64,000 bases of DNA from Bryobacteraceae bacterium (GCA_041394945.1 JAWKHH010000001.1:2170001-2234000), one strand, 5' to 3'; positions 15,289 through 24,850 are shown, numbered from the stretch's first letter. Program-made: numbers and translations. The notes: a model not told the origin generated them from the letters alone.

Positions 15289-17709
15289 GTGCGCTTCATC
15301 GTCTTCTTCGTCGCCCTTGGCGCCACCGCCACAGACTACCAGCCGCCCAGCCGGGGGTTCGAACAGAACGTCGGCCAGGAGGACCCGGCGGTTCAGTTCA
15401 CGCATGCTTTCCGCCGGTTCTATCGTGACTCGGTGGAATTCGTCCCAGGACTGCGAGCCGATTTTGTGGGCTCGGATGCGAATGTAGCCGTTTCCGGCGT
15501 GGATCCGGATGCACTGCCGCTCCATGTCTACGTGAGCGGCGACCCCTCGCGCTGGCGGCGCAACGTGCCGCACTTCCGAAGCATTCGCTATTCCGGCATC
15601 TATTCCGGCATCGATTTCGAATGGAACCTCCTGCCGGACTTTGCCCCGGGCGCGCCCCCCATCTACCCGATGCTGCGCATCCACGTGGCCGCCGGCGCGA
15701 GCCTCAGGCCGGTCCTGTTTCGCCTTCGCCAGGAGCAGACGCCACTCGACTGGTCTCTCTTCGATCGATCCCTATACGTCCGATCGGCGGGATACTTCAC
15801 GTTCGACATCGTGGCGGCGTATCAACGGGAAGGGGAGTCCCGGCTTCCGGCGCCGGCACGGTTCGTGCGGGCGGGCGAAGATTCATTCGGCATCGCCCTG
15901 GACTCGATCGACCCGGGGCTACCGTTGGTGATCGAAGTGGGCAACGCGCAACGCACTTACGAGGCCGTGCGAGGTGTCCAGCCTACACTCACCGGCGCCG
16001 TCGTATCGAGCTCAAGCGGCGTGACTCGATTCGAGGGAACCCGGCCCGTCTTTATGGCCGTATTCCCCGCCCTGGTGGATCTGCGCCCAGGTCCCAGCGA
16101 CTCAATCACGATCACGGCGAGCCCGCTCTCCAGGAGCGTCTCAATGCCCATCGCCGCCTCCGCCCCCTTGCCGGCGGCGCCGGGCGTGGCTCTCAACGAA
16201 TTCCAACTCGACGCGTCGTGGGCCGCCAGGCTCGACCACGAAGGACGCCTGGTCGCTTCCACCTTCCTCGGCAGTTCCCTACTCGCGGCGGCGGTGGACG
16301 AAGACGGTGCGATGTATTTCGCCAACCGGACCCACGTCGGAAAGTGGACGCCGGGCGTTTCCAGATTCGGATTTCTCAAACCGATGGCCGGAGTAGGATC
16401 CCTATCGGCTCGCGGCGACCGGCTCGCGTTCGTGGTCCCTCGGGCCGGCGCGAGCGAGGAAGCACGTCCCACCACCGGCCGGGCGATGCTCCGGGGGCGC
16501 CGCGGCAACTGGGATATCTACGCGGGTGCGCTTGACACGACCACCGGCGACCTGGCGATGGCGACCTACGTCCCGGTCTATGGGACGGACTTCGAATCGG
16601 CCTTCATGCGGCCCGCGGTAACCACGGCTCCCGACGGCAGTCTCTGGATCGCAACCAACATCTCTATCTACGCAAGCGGCTCCCCGTCGGCCAATACGCT
16701 GGTGGCCTTGCGTGGCGACGGCTCCGGCATCTTCTATTCCGCCGGTTTGCCTGCCCAGCCCAGTCTGGCGATCACCGGCGGCAAAGTGATTGTCAGCCTA
16801 TCGGCCCGTTCCGGCCTCGAAACCGGTCCGGCGGCGCCTCTCCGCGATGCCTGTGGCGACAGCGTGTACGTCCGGGAGTTGTCGCACTGCGGGGACTTCC
16901 TCTCCGGAACCTACTCGAAACAACATGGCAGCCTGATTGTCTTCGATCCGCTTGGTCAAGCCTACGCCGGGCCGTCCCCTTACTCGAACTCGGGCGTTCT
17001 CGAGCGCGTCGAGACCGCGGCGCCGCTGGAGCCCGGAATCGCCTGCATGGTCCACGCGGCCAGTCGCGAGATCCGGGGGACGCTTTCTTCCCCGATGGCG
17101 CCCGGCGGGCTTTACACCATCGCCGGCAGCGGACTCGGCCCGCTCACCGCCGTCACGGCAAACGGCGAAGTCACCCGGAGCCTCGGTGGAATCGAGGTGC
17201 GCATCAATGGGACCCCTGTTCCCGTCTACTCAGTGCAACAGGGTCTGATCACGTTCCAGTTGCCCGACGACGTGTCCCGGCAAGCCGTTCTCGAAGTAGC
17301 CGCCGGCGGCGCCGTCGTGGCGAGGACGGAGATCATTGCTTCGGCGGATCGCGATCTCGGTTTTTTTACCGCCGATGGATCCGGAGCTGGCCTCGCTCTA
17401 GCCCAGAACGAGGACGGGTCCATGAACAGTTTCCACAACCCGGCCCGGCCGGGCTCTGTGGTTGCACTGTTTGGGGCCGGCCCGATGGGCCCGGTTCCGG
17501 GACTTGCGCTGAGCCGTCCCTACAGCAGTTTCCCGGTCGATATGGTCGAACCTGACATTCGCCCCGCCACCGGGACTCCACCGGGCGTGCGCCGCTTCGA
17601 TCTAAGACTCCCTTCGGCCAGCCCCGATTCCATCGCTGGCTGGATTGTGATTCGCCCGCGCGGCGCCGGCCGCTTGCAGCGCGCCGTCAGCGTGTGGATA
17701 GCGCCGTAG
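15289..17709 (+). CDS. Secreted protein with DUF7948-like N-terminus and TIGR03437-like C-terminal domain
   Basis: GTG 15289 gives a classical signal peptide (MRFIVFFVALGATA), and GAGGGA lies about 8 bases upstream; TTG 15271 is the longer alternative. In the 806-aa product, residues ~20-240 resemble the N-terminal domain of SBBP-repeat proteins (GFEQNVGQ, DPSRWRRNVPHF, IRYSGIYSGIDFEWN). The middle is propeller-like. The last ~220 residues match the 'Solibacter uncharacterized C-terminal' type (PGGLYTIAGSGLGP, GGIEVRINGTPVPVYSVQQG, ITFQLPDDV). SBBP repeats themselves are not recognisable. Extracellular or cell-surface location is likely; function unknown. Confidence 0.75.
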   Translation: MRFIVFFVALGATATDYQPPSRGFEQNVGQEDPAVQFTHAFRRFYRDSVEFVPGLRADFVGSDANVAVSGVDPDALPLHVYVSGDPSRWRRNVPHFRSIRYSGIYSGIDFEWNLLPDFAPGAPPIYPMLRIHVAAGASLRPVLFRLRQEQTPLDWSLFDRSLYVRSAGYFTFDIVAAYQREGESRLPAPARFVRAGEDSFGIALDSIDPGLPLVIEVGNAQRTYEAVRGVQPTLTGAVVSSSSGVTRFEGTRPVFMAVFPALVDLRPGPSDSITITASPLSRSVSMPIAASAPLPAAPGVALNEFQLDASWAARLDHEGRLVASTFLGSSLLAAAVDEDGAMYFANRTHVGKWTPGVSRFGFLKPMAGVGSLSARGDRLAFVVPRAGASEEARPTTGRAMLRGRRGNWDIYAGALDTTTGDLAMATYVPVYGTDFESAFMRPAVTTAPDGSLWIATNISIYASGSPSANTLVALRGDGSGIFYSAGLPAQPSLAITGGKVIVSLSARSGLETGPAAPLRDACGDSVYVRELSHCGDFLSGTYSKQHGSLIVFDPLGQAYAGPSPYSNSGVLERVETAAPLEPGIACMVHAASREIRGTLSSPMAPGGLYTIAGSGLGPLTAVTANGEVTRSLGGIEVRINGTPVPVYSVQQGLITFQLPDDVSRQAVLEVAAGGAVVARTEIIASADRDLGFFTADGSGAGLALAQNEDGSMNSFHNPARPGSVVALFGAGPMGPVPGLALSRPYSSFPVDMVEPDIRPATGTPPGVRRFDLRLPSASPDSIAGWIVIRPRGAGRLQRAVSVWIAP

Positions 17710-17728
17710 GCCGGGGCTATCATGATTC

Positions 17729-18784
17729 ATGCTCGCGCAATCATCACTGGCAGTCGCCGTTGCCGGCGCCGGTGTCATCGGCCGTGAGCATGCGGCGCGG
17801 CTTACACGGAATCCCCGCGCACGGCTTGCCGCCATCGTCGATCCATCACCGGCCACGGCTGCGTTCGCCGCCAGCCTGCGGGTTCCATTCTTTGCGACGA
17901 TCGCGGCGATGCTCGAAGCCGGACGGCCCAGCGCGGCGATTGTCGCCACGCCCACCAGCGATCACGCATCCACCGCGGTCGCGCTGCTCGAGGCCGGTGT
18001 GCCGGTGCTGGTCGAGAAGCCGCTCGCCGGCGATCTTACCGCCGGAGCGAGCATCGTGGTAGCGTCGGCGCGGACCGGACTTCCGGTGCTCGTTGGCTAC
18101 CACCGCCGACACAGCCCGGCCGTTCGGGCCGCGCGCGATTTCATCGCCGGGGGGCACGTCGGGCGCGTCGTCGCCGTGACAGGGACAAGCCTGTTCCACA
18201 AGCCCGGCGAGTACTTCGAGACGGCCTGGCGTACGGGTCCGAATGGCGGACCGGTCCTCATCAACCTCGCCCATGAGATCGACATGTTGCGCCTGCTGGT
18301 GGGTGAGATTGGCGCGGTGCAGTCCATCGCGTCGCGTACCGTTCGAGGATTGCCGGTGGAGGACACCGCGGCGGTGATCCTCGAGTTCGAATGCGGCGCC
18401 GTGGCGACCCTGGCGGTTTCCGACTGCACGGCCGCGCCGTTCAGTTGGGAGCAGACGTCCGGCGAGAATCCGGCGTTCGCGCGCGAGCCGGCCGAAGACT
18501 CGCTTCGGATCGCGGGCGCCTATGGCGCGCTCGCGCTGCCTTCGCTGCGGTGGTGGAGGCAGGAGGATCCGCGTTCCTGGTCGCAGCCTTTCCAGGCGGG
18601 GCGGTTGGAGGCGGAACCGGCCGATCCGCTCGACCGGCAGCTCGATCATTTCCTGGATGCCGTCGAGGGCCGCGCCGCGCCCGTCGCTTCGGCCGCCGAC
18701 GCCTTGCGGAGCCTGGCGGCGACCCTCGCGGTGCTGGAAGCGGCACGAACCGGCGCGAAGGTCGTGCCCGGGGCATATTGCTAA
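17729..18784 (+). CDS. Gfo/Idh/MocA-family NAD(P)-dependent oxidoreductase
   Basis: The 351-aa protein opens with a Rossmann nucleotide-binding loop (VAVAGAGVIGREHAARL). The family motif VLVEKPLAGD lies near residue 100, where EKP includes the catalytic lysine. The C-terminal alpha/beta domain has GGPVLINLAHEIDMLRLL, with the usual H of the active site. These enzymes oxidise or reduce sugars, inositols or related hydroxy compounds. It begins 19 bases after the previous stop and is followed 13 bases later by pyrF, so it may share a transcript with that housekeeping gene. Substrate not assignable. Confidence 0.9.
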   Translation: MLAQSSLAVAVAGAGVIGREHAARLTRNPRARLAAIVDPSPATAAFAASLRVPFFATIAAMLEAGRPSAAIVATPTSDHASTAVALLEAGVPVLVEKPLAGDLTAGASIVVASARTGLPVLVGYHRRHSPAVRAARDFIAGGHVGRVVAVTGTSLFHKPGEYFETAWRTGPNGGPVLINLAHEIDMLRLLVGEIGAVQSIASRTVRGLPVEDTAAVILEFECGAVATLAVSDCTAAPFSWEQTSGENPAFAREPAEDSLRIAGAYGALALPSLRWWRQEDPRSWSQPFQAGRLEAEPADPLDRQLDHFLDAVEGRAAPVASAADALRSLAATLAVLEAARTGAKVVPGAYC

Positions 18785-18797
18785 AATCGGAGTTTCC

Positions 18798-19529
18798 ATG
18801 CCCCCTATCGACGCCCGCGACAGGCTCATCCTCGCCCTGGACCTCCCCGATATCGCAGCCTCCCGCCGAATGGTGGAAATCCTCGAAGGACACGTCCGCT
18901 TCTACAAGATCGGCCTCGCGCTTCAACTCGCCGAAGGCGTCGAAGCATTCGTTCGGGAGCTGATCGCTTCCGGCAAGCAGGTTTTTCTCGACTACAAGTA
19001 CTACGACGTGCCGGAAACGCTGCGCAAAGCCGTCTCCCGCGCCGCCTCGCTCGGCGTATCATTCCTCACCATCCACGGCTCGAGCTCGCTTATCCGCGGC
19101 GCCGTCGAGGGCAAGGGCGCCAGCCCGATGAAGCTCTTCACGGTCACCGTCCTCACCTCCATGGACGCGGGCGACATCGCCGAACTCGGCTACACGCAGA
19201 CCTCCGTCGAGGACCTCGTCCTGTTTCGCGCGCGCAAGGCGCTCGAAGCCGGCTGCGACGGCGTCATCGCTTCCGGACTCGAGACCAAAAAGATCAAGGC
19301 GATCACCGGCAACCGGCTGCTTGTCGTCACGCCCGGCATTCGCCCCGACGACTATCCCGGCGACGACCAGAAACGCCGAGTCACCGCCGCCGGAGCCATC
19401 GCCGCCGGCGCCGACTACCTCGTGATCGGCCGTCCCATCGCGGACGCGCCAGACCCGGCCGCCGCCGCCCAGCGCTTCCTCGACCAGATGCAGGCCGCCT
19501 TCGACGCCCGCACGGCCTCCGTAGCATGA
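18798..19529 (+). CDS. pyrF: Orotidine 5'-phosphate decarboxylase
   Basis: The 243-aa TIM-barrel protein catalyses OMP to UMP, the last step of de novo pyrimidine synthesis. It has LILALDLPD at the first strand, the catalytic DxKxxD motif in FLDYKYYDVPET near residue 65, LTIHGSSSLI, GVIASGLE and VTPGIRPDD near the phosphate-binding end. The ATG at 18798 aligns with the usual N-terminus; longer in-frame starts would overlap the upstream gene. Its stop overlaps the next start as ATGA (19526-19529). Confidence 0.96.
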   Translation: MPPIDARDRLILALDLPDIAASRRMVEILEGHVRFYKIGLALQLAEGVEAFVRELIASGKQVFLDYKYYDVPETLRKAVSRAASLGVSFLTIHGSSSLIRGAVEGKGASPMKLFTVTVLTSMDAGDIAELGYTQTSVEDLVLFRARKALEAGCDGVIASGLETKKIKAITGNRLLVVTPGIRPDDYPGDDQKRRVTAAGAIAAGADYLVIGRPIADAPDPAAAAQRFLDQMQAAFDARTASVA

Positions 19530-20728
19530 TCCGCCGCCGCGAGTTTCTGGCCGCCGGCGCCCTCGCCACCGCGTGCGGACGCGCTCCGGCCGGCCTCATC
19601 GACCGCGTGGAGAACACGGTGATCTGGCGCGGCCGCGATACCGGCGCCCCTACGTGGTTCCACCCGCGCTCCTGCCGCCTCGGGGACGGCACGCTGGTCA
19701 TGGCGGTGCAAACAATTTCCGGCTCAGATGTTTTTGGGCCGGTACATTGGTCCGAATCGCGAGACCAGGGCGCGGCGTGGTCGGACCCGCGACCCATCCC
19801 CGGGCTCGGCCGCCGCACCCACGCCGACGGCGTCGAAGAGGGCGTCTGCGACACCGTGCCCCAGCAGCATTCCGGCGCCGGCGCGGTGATTTTCATGGGC
19901 TGGAACGTCTACTACAGGGACGGCAAGCTCACCCGGCCCAACGACACGCGCTGGCCGGTCTATGTAGTCCGCAGGCCGGACGGCTCCTGGACCGAACCGG
20001 CGAAACTCGAATGGGACGACCCGGCCGCGGCGGCCATCTACGGCAGCAACTGCTCCCAGCGGCTCCTGCTCCCCAACGGCGACCTCCTCATCCCGCTGAC
20101 TCACGCGCCGTACGACCAGCCGGACCGCGGCGTCACCGTCGTCCGCTGTTCGTTCGACGGCGAACGCATCGCGGTGAAGGAGCGCGGCAACACTCTGCGG
20201 TTGGGCGTGAAGCGCGGCCTGCTCGAACCCTCGCTCACCCGCCTGCCCGACGGCCGCTTCGCGATGACCATCCGCGCCGAGGACGACCGCGGCTACGTAT
20301 CGGTCTCCTCCGACGGCCTCCGATGGAGCGGCCAGAAACCCTGGACCTGGGACAATGGCGAGCCGCTCACGATGTCCACCACGCAACAGCACTGGCTCGA
20401 GCATTCGGCCGGACCGTACCTCGCCTACACGCGGAAAGCGGAAGCGAACGTGAACGTGATGCGGTGGCGCGCGCCGCTCTACGCCGCCCGCGTCGATCCG
20501 TCCCGCATGGCGCTGGTCCGCGCCACGGAAACCGTGATCGTGCCGATGTCGGGCGACGGAGTGAACGCGCCGGACACGGTGGCGCGGTTGGGCAATTTCC
20601 ATCCGGTGGCGGTGTCACCGCGGGTCAGCATTGTGACGGTGGGCGAGACGATGCCGGCACGCGGCTACAGCGGCAACACGCTGCAGGCGGCCATTCACTG
20701 GAACACCCCAAATGCGCTTGTTTCCTAA
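19526..20728 (+). CDS. Sialidase/BNR-repeat-like exported lipoprotein
   Basis: The 400-aa protein starts MIRRREFLAAGALATAC, a Tat-like signal ending in a probable lipobox cysteine. The body looks like a six-bladed sialidase fold. It has an Asp-box SRDQGAAWSD (S-x-D-x-G-x-x-W) and a second weaker one, SSDGLRWSG, plus repeated beta-strand phrases such as NGDLLIPLTHAPY and PDGRFAMTIRAEDDRGY. Members hydrolyse glycosidic bonds or simply bind glycans. The start overlaps the pyrF stop by 4 bases, so translation is probably coupled to pyrF, an odd partnership. Catalytic residues cannot be confirmed. Confidence 0.75.
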   Translation: MIRRREFLAAGALATACGRAPAGLIDRVENTVIWRGRDTGAPTWFHPRSCRLGDGTLVMAVQTISGSDVFGPVHWSESRDQGAAWSDPRPIPGLGRRTHADGVEEGVCDTVPQQHSGAGAVIFMGWNVYYRDGKLTRPNDTRWPVYVVRRPDGSWTEPAKLEWDDPAAAAIYGSNCSQRLLLPNGDLLIPLTHAPYDQPDRGVTVVRCSFDGERIAVKERGNTLRLGVKRGLLEPSLTRLPDGRFAMTIRAEDDRGYVSVSSDGLRWSGQKPWTWDNGEPLTMSTTQQHWLEHSAGPYLAYTRKAEANVNVMRWRAPLYAARVDPSRMALVRATETVIVPMSGDGVNAPDTVARLGNFHPVAVSPRVSIVTVGETMPARGYSGNTLQAAIHWNTPNALVS

Positions 20729-20786
20729 GGGCGTTTGCCGGGGAGCCGCTTCTCGGGCGCATGCTAAAATCAGCCGGTAAACGGAC

Positions 20787-21701
20787 GTGGCAACCAGGCA
20801 GGAATTTACCAGGGCGGAGGTTCTACGGATGGCCGGAGTTTCCGCCAGCCAGTTCCGGCGTTGGGAAACCAATGGGCTCCTGGAACCCACTGAGGTCTAT
20901 GACTTTCGCCACCTGCTCGCCATCCGGACGCTGATCAAGCTCAAGGCGGAGCGCCTGCGGCCGGACAAAATCCGCCGCGCGCTCGATTCGGTCCGCGAGA
21001 AGCTGGACGGCGTCGAAAACCCGCTCACCGACCTAAAGCTGTACGTCGACGGCAAGCGCATCCATGTGCGAATCGGCGGCCAGCACGTCGACGCGGAGAG
21101 CGGGCAGCTCGTGCTGGCCTTCCACGACGAACCCGGCTACGACACCGCGATCGCACTGGAGCGCCGCGACGAAAAGGAACGCGCCGCCGCCTCCCGCCGC
21201 AAGCAGCAGGAAGCGGAGTCATGGTTCCTGCGCGGCGTGGATTTCGAGCAGAACGAGGGGCCGAAAGACAAGGCCATCGAAGCCTACCGGGTTGCGATCG
21301 CGCTGGAGCCGCAGTTCGCCGCCGCTCTGGTGAACCTGGGCACCATCTACTTCAACCAGCACGATCTGGCGCGCGCCCAGAAGTACTACGGCCGCGCCAT
21401 CGACGCCAATCCCCGGTACGCGCTTGCCCACTTCAACCTCGGGAACCTGCACGACGAACGGGGCGAAACTGACGAAGCGCGCAGGCACTACCTCACCGCC
21501 CTCGATATCGACCAGAACTACGCCGATGCACACTACAACCTAGCGCTGCTCTACCAGAACACGCGGGAGGTGATGAAGGCGGTCCGGCATTGGCGGTCGT
21601 ACCTTGCGATTGATCCGGGGAGCATCTGGGCCGACGCGGCCCGGCGCGAACTGAACCGCCTGCTCGCGTCCACCATCGTGCACGGCCGCCAGGCCCGATA
21701 G
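20787..21701 (+). CDS. MerR-like HTH protein with C-terminal TPR repeats
   Basis: GTG 20787 gives a 304-aa protein. Residues ~5-70 are a MerR-type winged helix (FTRAEVLRMAGVSASQFRRWETNGLL, YDFRHLLAIRTLIKLK). Residues ~75-125 are a linker sheet region (VDGKRIHVRIGGQHVDAESG). From ~140 onward there are about four TPR units with clear W/G/Y/A/F/A/P pattern: DKAIEAYRVAIALEP, ARAQKYYGRAIDANP, DEARRHYLTALDID and MKAVRHWRSYLAIDP. A DNA-binding head with a TPR protein-interaction tail suggests a regulator controlled by a partner protein rather than by a small ligand. It converges on the next gene with a 4-base gap. Confidence 0.85.
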   Translation: MATRQEFTRAEVLRMAGVSASQFRRWETNGLLEPTEVYDFRHLLAIRTLIKLKAERLRPDKIRRALDSVREKLDGVENPLTDLKLYVDGKRIHVRIGGQHVDAESGQLVLAFHDEPGYDTAIALERRDEKERAAASRRKQQEAESWFLRGVDFEQNEGPKDKAIEAYRVAIALEPQFAAALVNLGTIYFNQHDLARAQKYYGRAIDANPRYALAHFNLGNLHDERGETDEARRHYLTALDIDQNYADAHYNLALLYQNTREVMKAVRHWRSYLAIDPGSIWADAARRELNRLLASTIVHGRQAR

Positions 21702-21705
21702 CTCG

Positions 21706-24408
21706 TCAGCGCCGCCGGTGCTGGCGCTGCAACTCCCGCGGATCGTCCATCGCCGGCGACGGGCGCGGCACGTCCGGTTCTTTGGCTTTCTCCGGCACGA
21801 AAATGTCCGCCACCACCGGGACCTTCTCATACCGCGCGAAGTCCGGTTCGTCCCGGAAGCAATCGGCGAGATCGGCGGCGGTGGCGTCGTAGAGATTGAG
21901 CGGCGGTATCCGCAGCAGCCGGAACACGGTCTTCAGCAGCCCCGGGAAACTAGCGTTTACGCGTGAGACATGCTTCTTCTTCGCATACGGGCTGATCGCG
22001 AGCAGCACCGTGCGATGCGAGTCGATATGGTCCACCCCACCCTGCGCGTCGTCCTCGGTGACGAAGATCGCCATTTTCGGCCACCAGGGTGAGTGCGAAA
22101 GGTACTCGACGATGCGGCCGAGCGCGTAGTCGTTGTCAGCGACGTAGCTGGCGTCGAACGGATAGCCGTCGTCGGGGCGCGGGCGCGTCATATGGTCGTT
22201 CGGGAGATGAATGAAGAGGAATCGCGGCAGCGGCTTGCCGGGCTTCGCGAACATCTCCTCGATCTCGTTGATGAACTGTGTCGCGCGGTACTGGTCCGGG
22301 ATGTTCATGTTATAGCCGGGATAGTTGCGCGACGTGTTGCGGTAGAGCGGATCGGGCATCGGCACGTTGGTCACGAAGCGCGCGCCGGTGGGTGTCAGTC
22401 CAGGCCCTTCGTCGACGCCGGCGAGTTCGAAGCCCTCGCCGAAATTGCGGAAGGAGATGCCGTTCCTCTCCAGGTGATGCCAGAGCGCGCCCGCTTCCAG
22501 TTGTTCCTCCGGATGCACCGACGAGTTGCTCTGCGCGAACAGGAGCCGGCCGGGCGCAGTGCCGAGCCGGAAGTCCTTCTGGCCGCCGTAGGCGGCTCGC
22601 AGCGTCGACTCGGTCCACGCGTTCGGATACGAGCCGGCGATCCAATGATGCCCGTCGACGCTCACTTCCGAGTCGGCATAGAAGTTGTCCGAGAACGCGA
22701 ACCGCTCGGCAAGCGCATGATGGTTCGGCGTCACCTGGATATTTCGCAATGCCAGCCGCTGCCGCAGTCCGCCGGGCGGGCTCTGGATCACGCCCCACTT
22801 TCCGAATCGAGCCAGGATGGGGATGCCGTTCACGGGTCCGTTCGAAGCCGTTTCGATATCGCCGAACACCTCGTCGAACGTGCGATTCTCCTTTACGATC
22901 ACCACCACGTGCTCGATGGCGGCGGGCAGCGGCGCGGCCTCCTCTTTCGAAGGAACGAACCCGGCGTTGTAGAACACCTGCGCCGTGTGTTTCTCGAGTT
23001 CCGACATGTCCGGCAGCGGGAACGAAACCAGGGCGCCACGGCGCCGTTCGCCATGGAAGCTGTTGTCGGCCGGACCGAGCCGATTCGCGTTCGGCCCCGT
23101 CCCGTGCCCCTTGGCGCAGCTCACCCAGACAACCGATTCATGAATGCGAACCTGGGTCGGGAACCATGCCGTCGGCGCCAGCCCCAGCGGCTGCAGCGTC
23201 TTCGTGTCGATCACGACCACCGCATTGATGCCCGCCGCCGCCACCAGAAGCCAGCCGGTGTGCGGATCCACGGTCGAGCCCATCGGCAGAATGCCGCGGT
23301 ACTGCTCCAGGCCGGCGATACGGAGCGCGATCTCGCCTTTTGCTTCGAGACTCTCCGCATCGATCACGGTGATCGAATCGTTGTGCCCGTTCGAGACGTA
23401 GACGCGATCGGCCGTCGCGGTGACGCCAGATGGACTGCTGCCGCCGTGATTGGCGCCCCCAAACGGCCGCCCCGTGCGGATCTGCTTCACAAGCTTCGGC
23501 GGACCGCCAAGGTCGATCACGGCGAGCGAGTTCGATTCGGCGACGTTTGGATCGCCCAATCCCGGCACGTCCACCGGTCCCGAGACCGTTTCCCGCTTCG
23601 CTCCGTCCATCGCCTCCGGCGACGGGAATCCGAAAGCGGGGAATCGAAGTCCGGTCTCGCGCGCCCGGTCTCGCACCGCTCCTGGAACGGCGCTGTATTC
23701 GAACATCCCGATGTTGGCGACGTATGCCCGCTTGCCGTCGGGCGAGAGCGCCATGGCGAACGGGAGCCGGCCGGTCCTCACGGACGCGACGATCTTCCGC
23801 GCCCTCGTGTCGATCGCAACGAGGCGGAAATTCGCCTGATCCAGAACGTAGAGGCGCTCGCGCGCCGCGTCGTAGGCGAGGTCGCCGGTATAGCTGTCGC
23901 GCGCGCCGTTCTGGTTGACGTCAAAGACGCGTTTGCGGCGGCCGTTCCGCGCGTCGATGAGGCGGACGCGCCCCGAGTTGCCTTCGGATACGAACAACTC
24001 GCGGTCGTCTTTGAACGCAAGCCCCTGAAAGACGGACCGCCAGCCAGCCTCGTCCTCGTCTTCCTCTTCGTCGCGATTGCGCGGCGCCACCTGATGCCGC
24101 AGGCGCCATACGTTCTTCTTGTCGCGCTCTGCGAACGTAAGGCTGTAGCGGTTCGGACCGCCATCGGCTGTCACCACGCGGTCGCCCGACGCGTTGATCG
24201 CCACCCCAAAGGGCCCCGGTCCCGTTGTAAACTGCCGGCCTACCGGCGAGATGGCGCGCCCCCCCGGAAGGATGCTCTGGGCGCCGCGGTGCACGACAAC
24301 GGGCCGCGTACCGGCCGGCGGACGGTACTCGGCCGCAGTGATTCGGGAAGTCAGCGTCAGGCAGGAGAAGAGCGCGAGAAACGCGACGATGCGGAAGGGA
24401 TAAGGCAC
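21706..24408 (-). CDS. Exported YncE-type beta-propeller fused to alkaline-phosphatase-superfamily phosphoesterase domain
   Basis: I choose GTG 24408 (VPYPFRIVAFLALFSCLTL), which puts a signal peptide at the N-terminus; the longer frame to 24471 would run into the upstream gene. The 900-aa product has an N-terminal beta-propeller (residues ~30-470; LYVLDQANFRLVAIDTRARK, GDRVVTADGGPN). A phosphoesterase domain follows: IVKENRTFDEVFGDI, DNFYADSEVSVDGHHWI, HLPNDHMTRPRPDDG, VTEDDAQGGVDHIDSHRT. These residues fit metal binding in phospholipase C/acid phosphatase-like enzymes. Extracytoplasmic phosphatase activity is inferred. It follows the cytochrome oxidase assembly genes by 28 bases. Confidence 0.85.
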   Translation of the reverse strand: MPYPFRIVAFLALFSCLTLTSRITAAEYRPPAGTRPVVVHRGAQSILPGGRAISPVGRQFTTGPGPFGVAINASGDRVVTADGGPNRYSLTFAERDKKNVWRLRHQVAPRNRDEEEDEDEAGWRSVFQGLAFKDDRELFVSEGNSGRVRLIDARNGRRKRVFDVNQNGARDSYTGDLAYDAARERLYVLDQANFRLVAIDTRARKIVASVRTGRLPFAMALSPDGKRAYVANIGMFEYSAVPGAVRDRARETGLRFPAFGFPSPEAMDGAKRETVSGPVDVPGLGDPNVAESNSLAVIDLGGPPKLVKQIRTGRPFGGANHGGSSPSGVTATADRVYVSNGHNDSITVIDAESLEAKGEIALRIAGLEQYRGILPMGSTVDPHTGWLLVAAAGINAVVVIDTKTLQPLGLAPTAWFPTQVRIHESVVWVSCAKGHGTGPNANRLGPADNSFHGERRRGALVSFPLPDMSELEKHTAQVFYNAGFVPSKEEAAPLPAAIEHVVVIVKENRTFDEVFGDIETASNGPVNGIPILARFGKWGVIQSPPGGLRQRLALRNIQVTPNHHALAERFAFSDNFYADSEVSVDGHHWIAGSYPNAWTESTLRAAYGGQKDFRLGTAPGRLLFAQSNSSVHPEEQLEAGALWHHLERNGISFRNFGEGFELAGVDEGPGLTPTGARFVTNVPMPDPLYRNTSRNYPGYNMNIPDQYRATQFINEIEEMFAKPGKPLPRFLFIHLPNDHMTRPRPDDGYPFDASYVADNDYALGRIVEYLSHSPWWPKMAIFVTEDDAQGGVDHIDSHRTVLLAISPYAKKKHVSRVNASFPGLLKTVFRLLRIPPLNLYDATAADLADCFRDEPDFARYEKVPVVADIFVPEKAKEPDVPRPSPAMDDPRELQRQHRRR

Positions 24409-24436
24409 GTCCCTACGATTATAGGAACCGCGGCGG

Positions 24437-24850
24437 CTACATCCGGTACAGCATCCAATAGACGACCACACCGGTGACGCTCACGTAAGCCCATATCGGG
24501 AACGTCCAGCGCGCAAGCCGCCGGTGCGCGCCAAACTCCCCGCGCCAGGCCCGCCGCAGTGTCACGATCGCCAGCGGAGGCACGGCGGCCGCGAGCACGG
24601 TGTGGGTGAACAGGATGGTGAGGTAGACGGTGCGGATGGCGCCGGTCTTCTGGAATCGCACCGAGCCGACCTGGAAGTGATAGACGAGGTAGCTGATCAG
24701 AAAAACAACCGAAGCCGCCAGCGCCGCCAGCATCGCTTTCTTGTGCGCGTTCCGCTGCCTGTTCCGAATGAACCAGTAGCCGGTGAGGAGGCAGGCAAAC
24801 GACGTCGCGTTGAGCGCGGCGTTCACCGCCGGCAGATCGCGCAGCGTCAA
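24437..24850 (-). CDS. DUF420 membrane protein (cytochrome oxidase assembly associated)
   Basis: This small 137-aa protein has four hydrophobic segments (ALNATSFACLLTGYWFI, AMLAALAASVVFLISYLVYH, ILFTHTVLAAAVPPLAIV, WAYVSVTGVVVYWMLY). The histidines in YHFQVG and FTHTVL are characteristic of DUF420, the family linked with CtaM-like roles in heme-copper oxidase maturation. It starts at TTG 24850, overlapping the sco stop as TTGA. Position directly after ctaA-ctaB-sco supports an assembly role; the biochemical function is not established for this member. Confidence 0.85.
   Translation of the reverse strand: MTLRDLPAVNAALNATSFACLLTGYWFIRNRQRNAHKKAMLAALAASVVFLISYLVYHFQVGSVRFQKTGAIRTVYLTILFTHTVLAAAVPPLAIVTLRRAWRGEFGAHRRLARWTFPIWAYVSVTGVVVYWMLYRM

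Noticed and set aside
22093..24477. Long + strand open frame (794 codons) opposite the YncE/phosphatase gene
   Set aside because: Same artefact: no recognisable motif, and it fully mirrors a well-supported gene.
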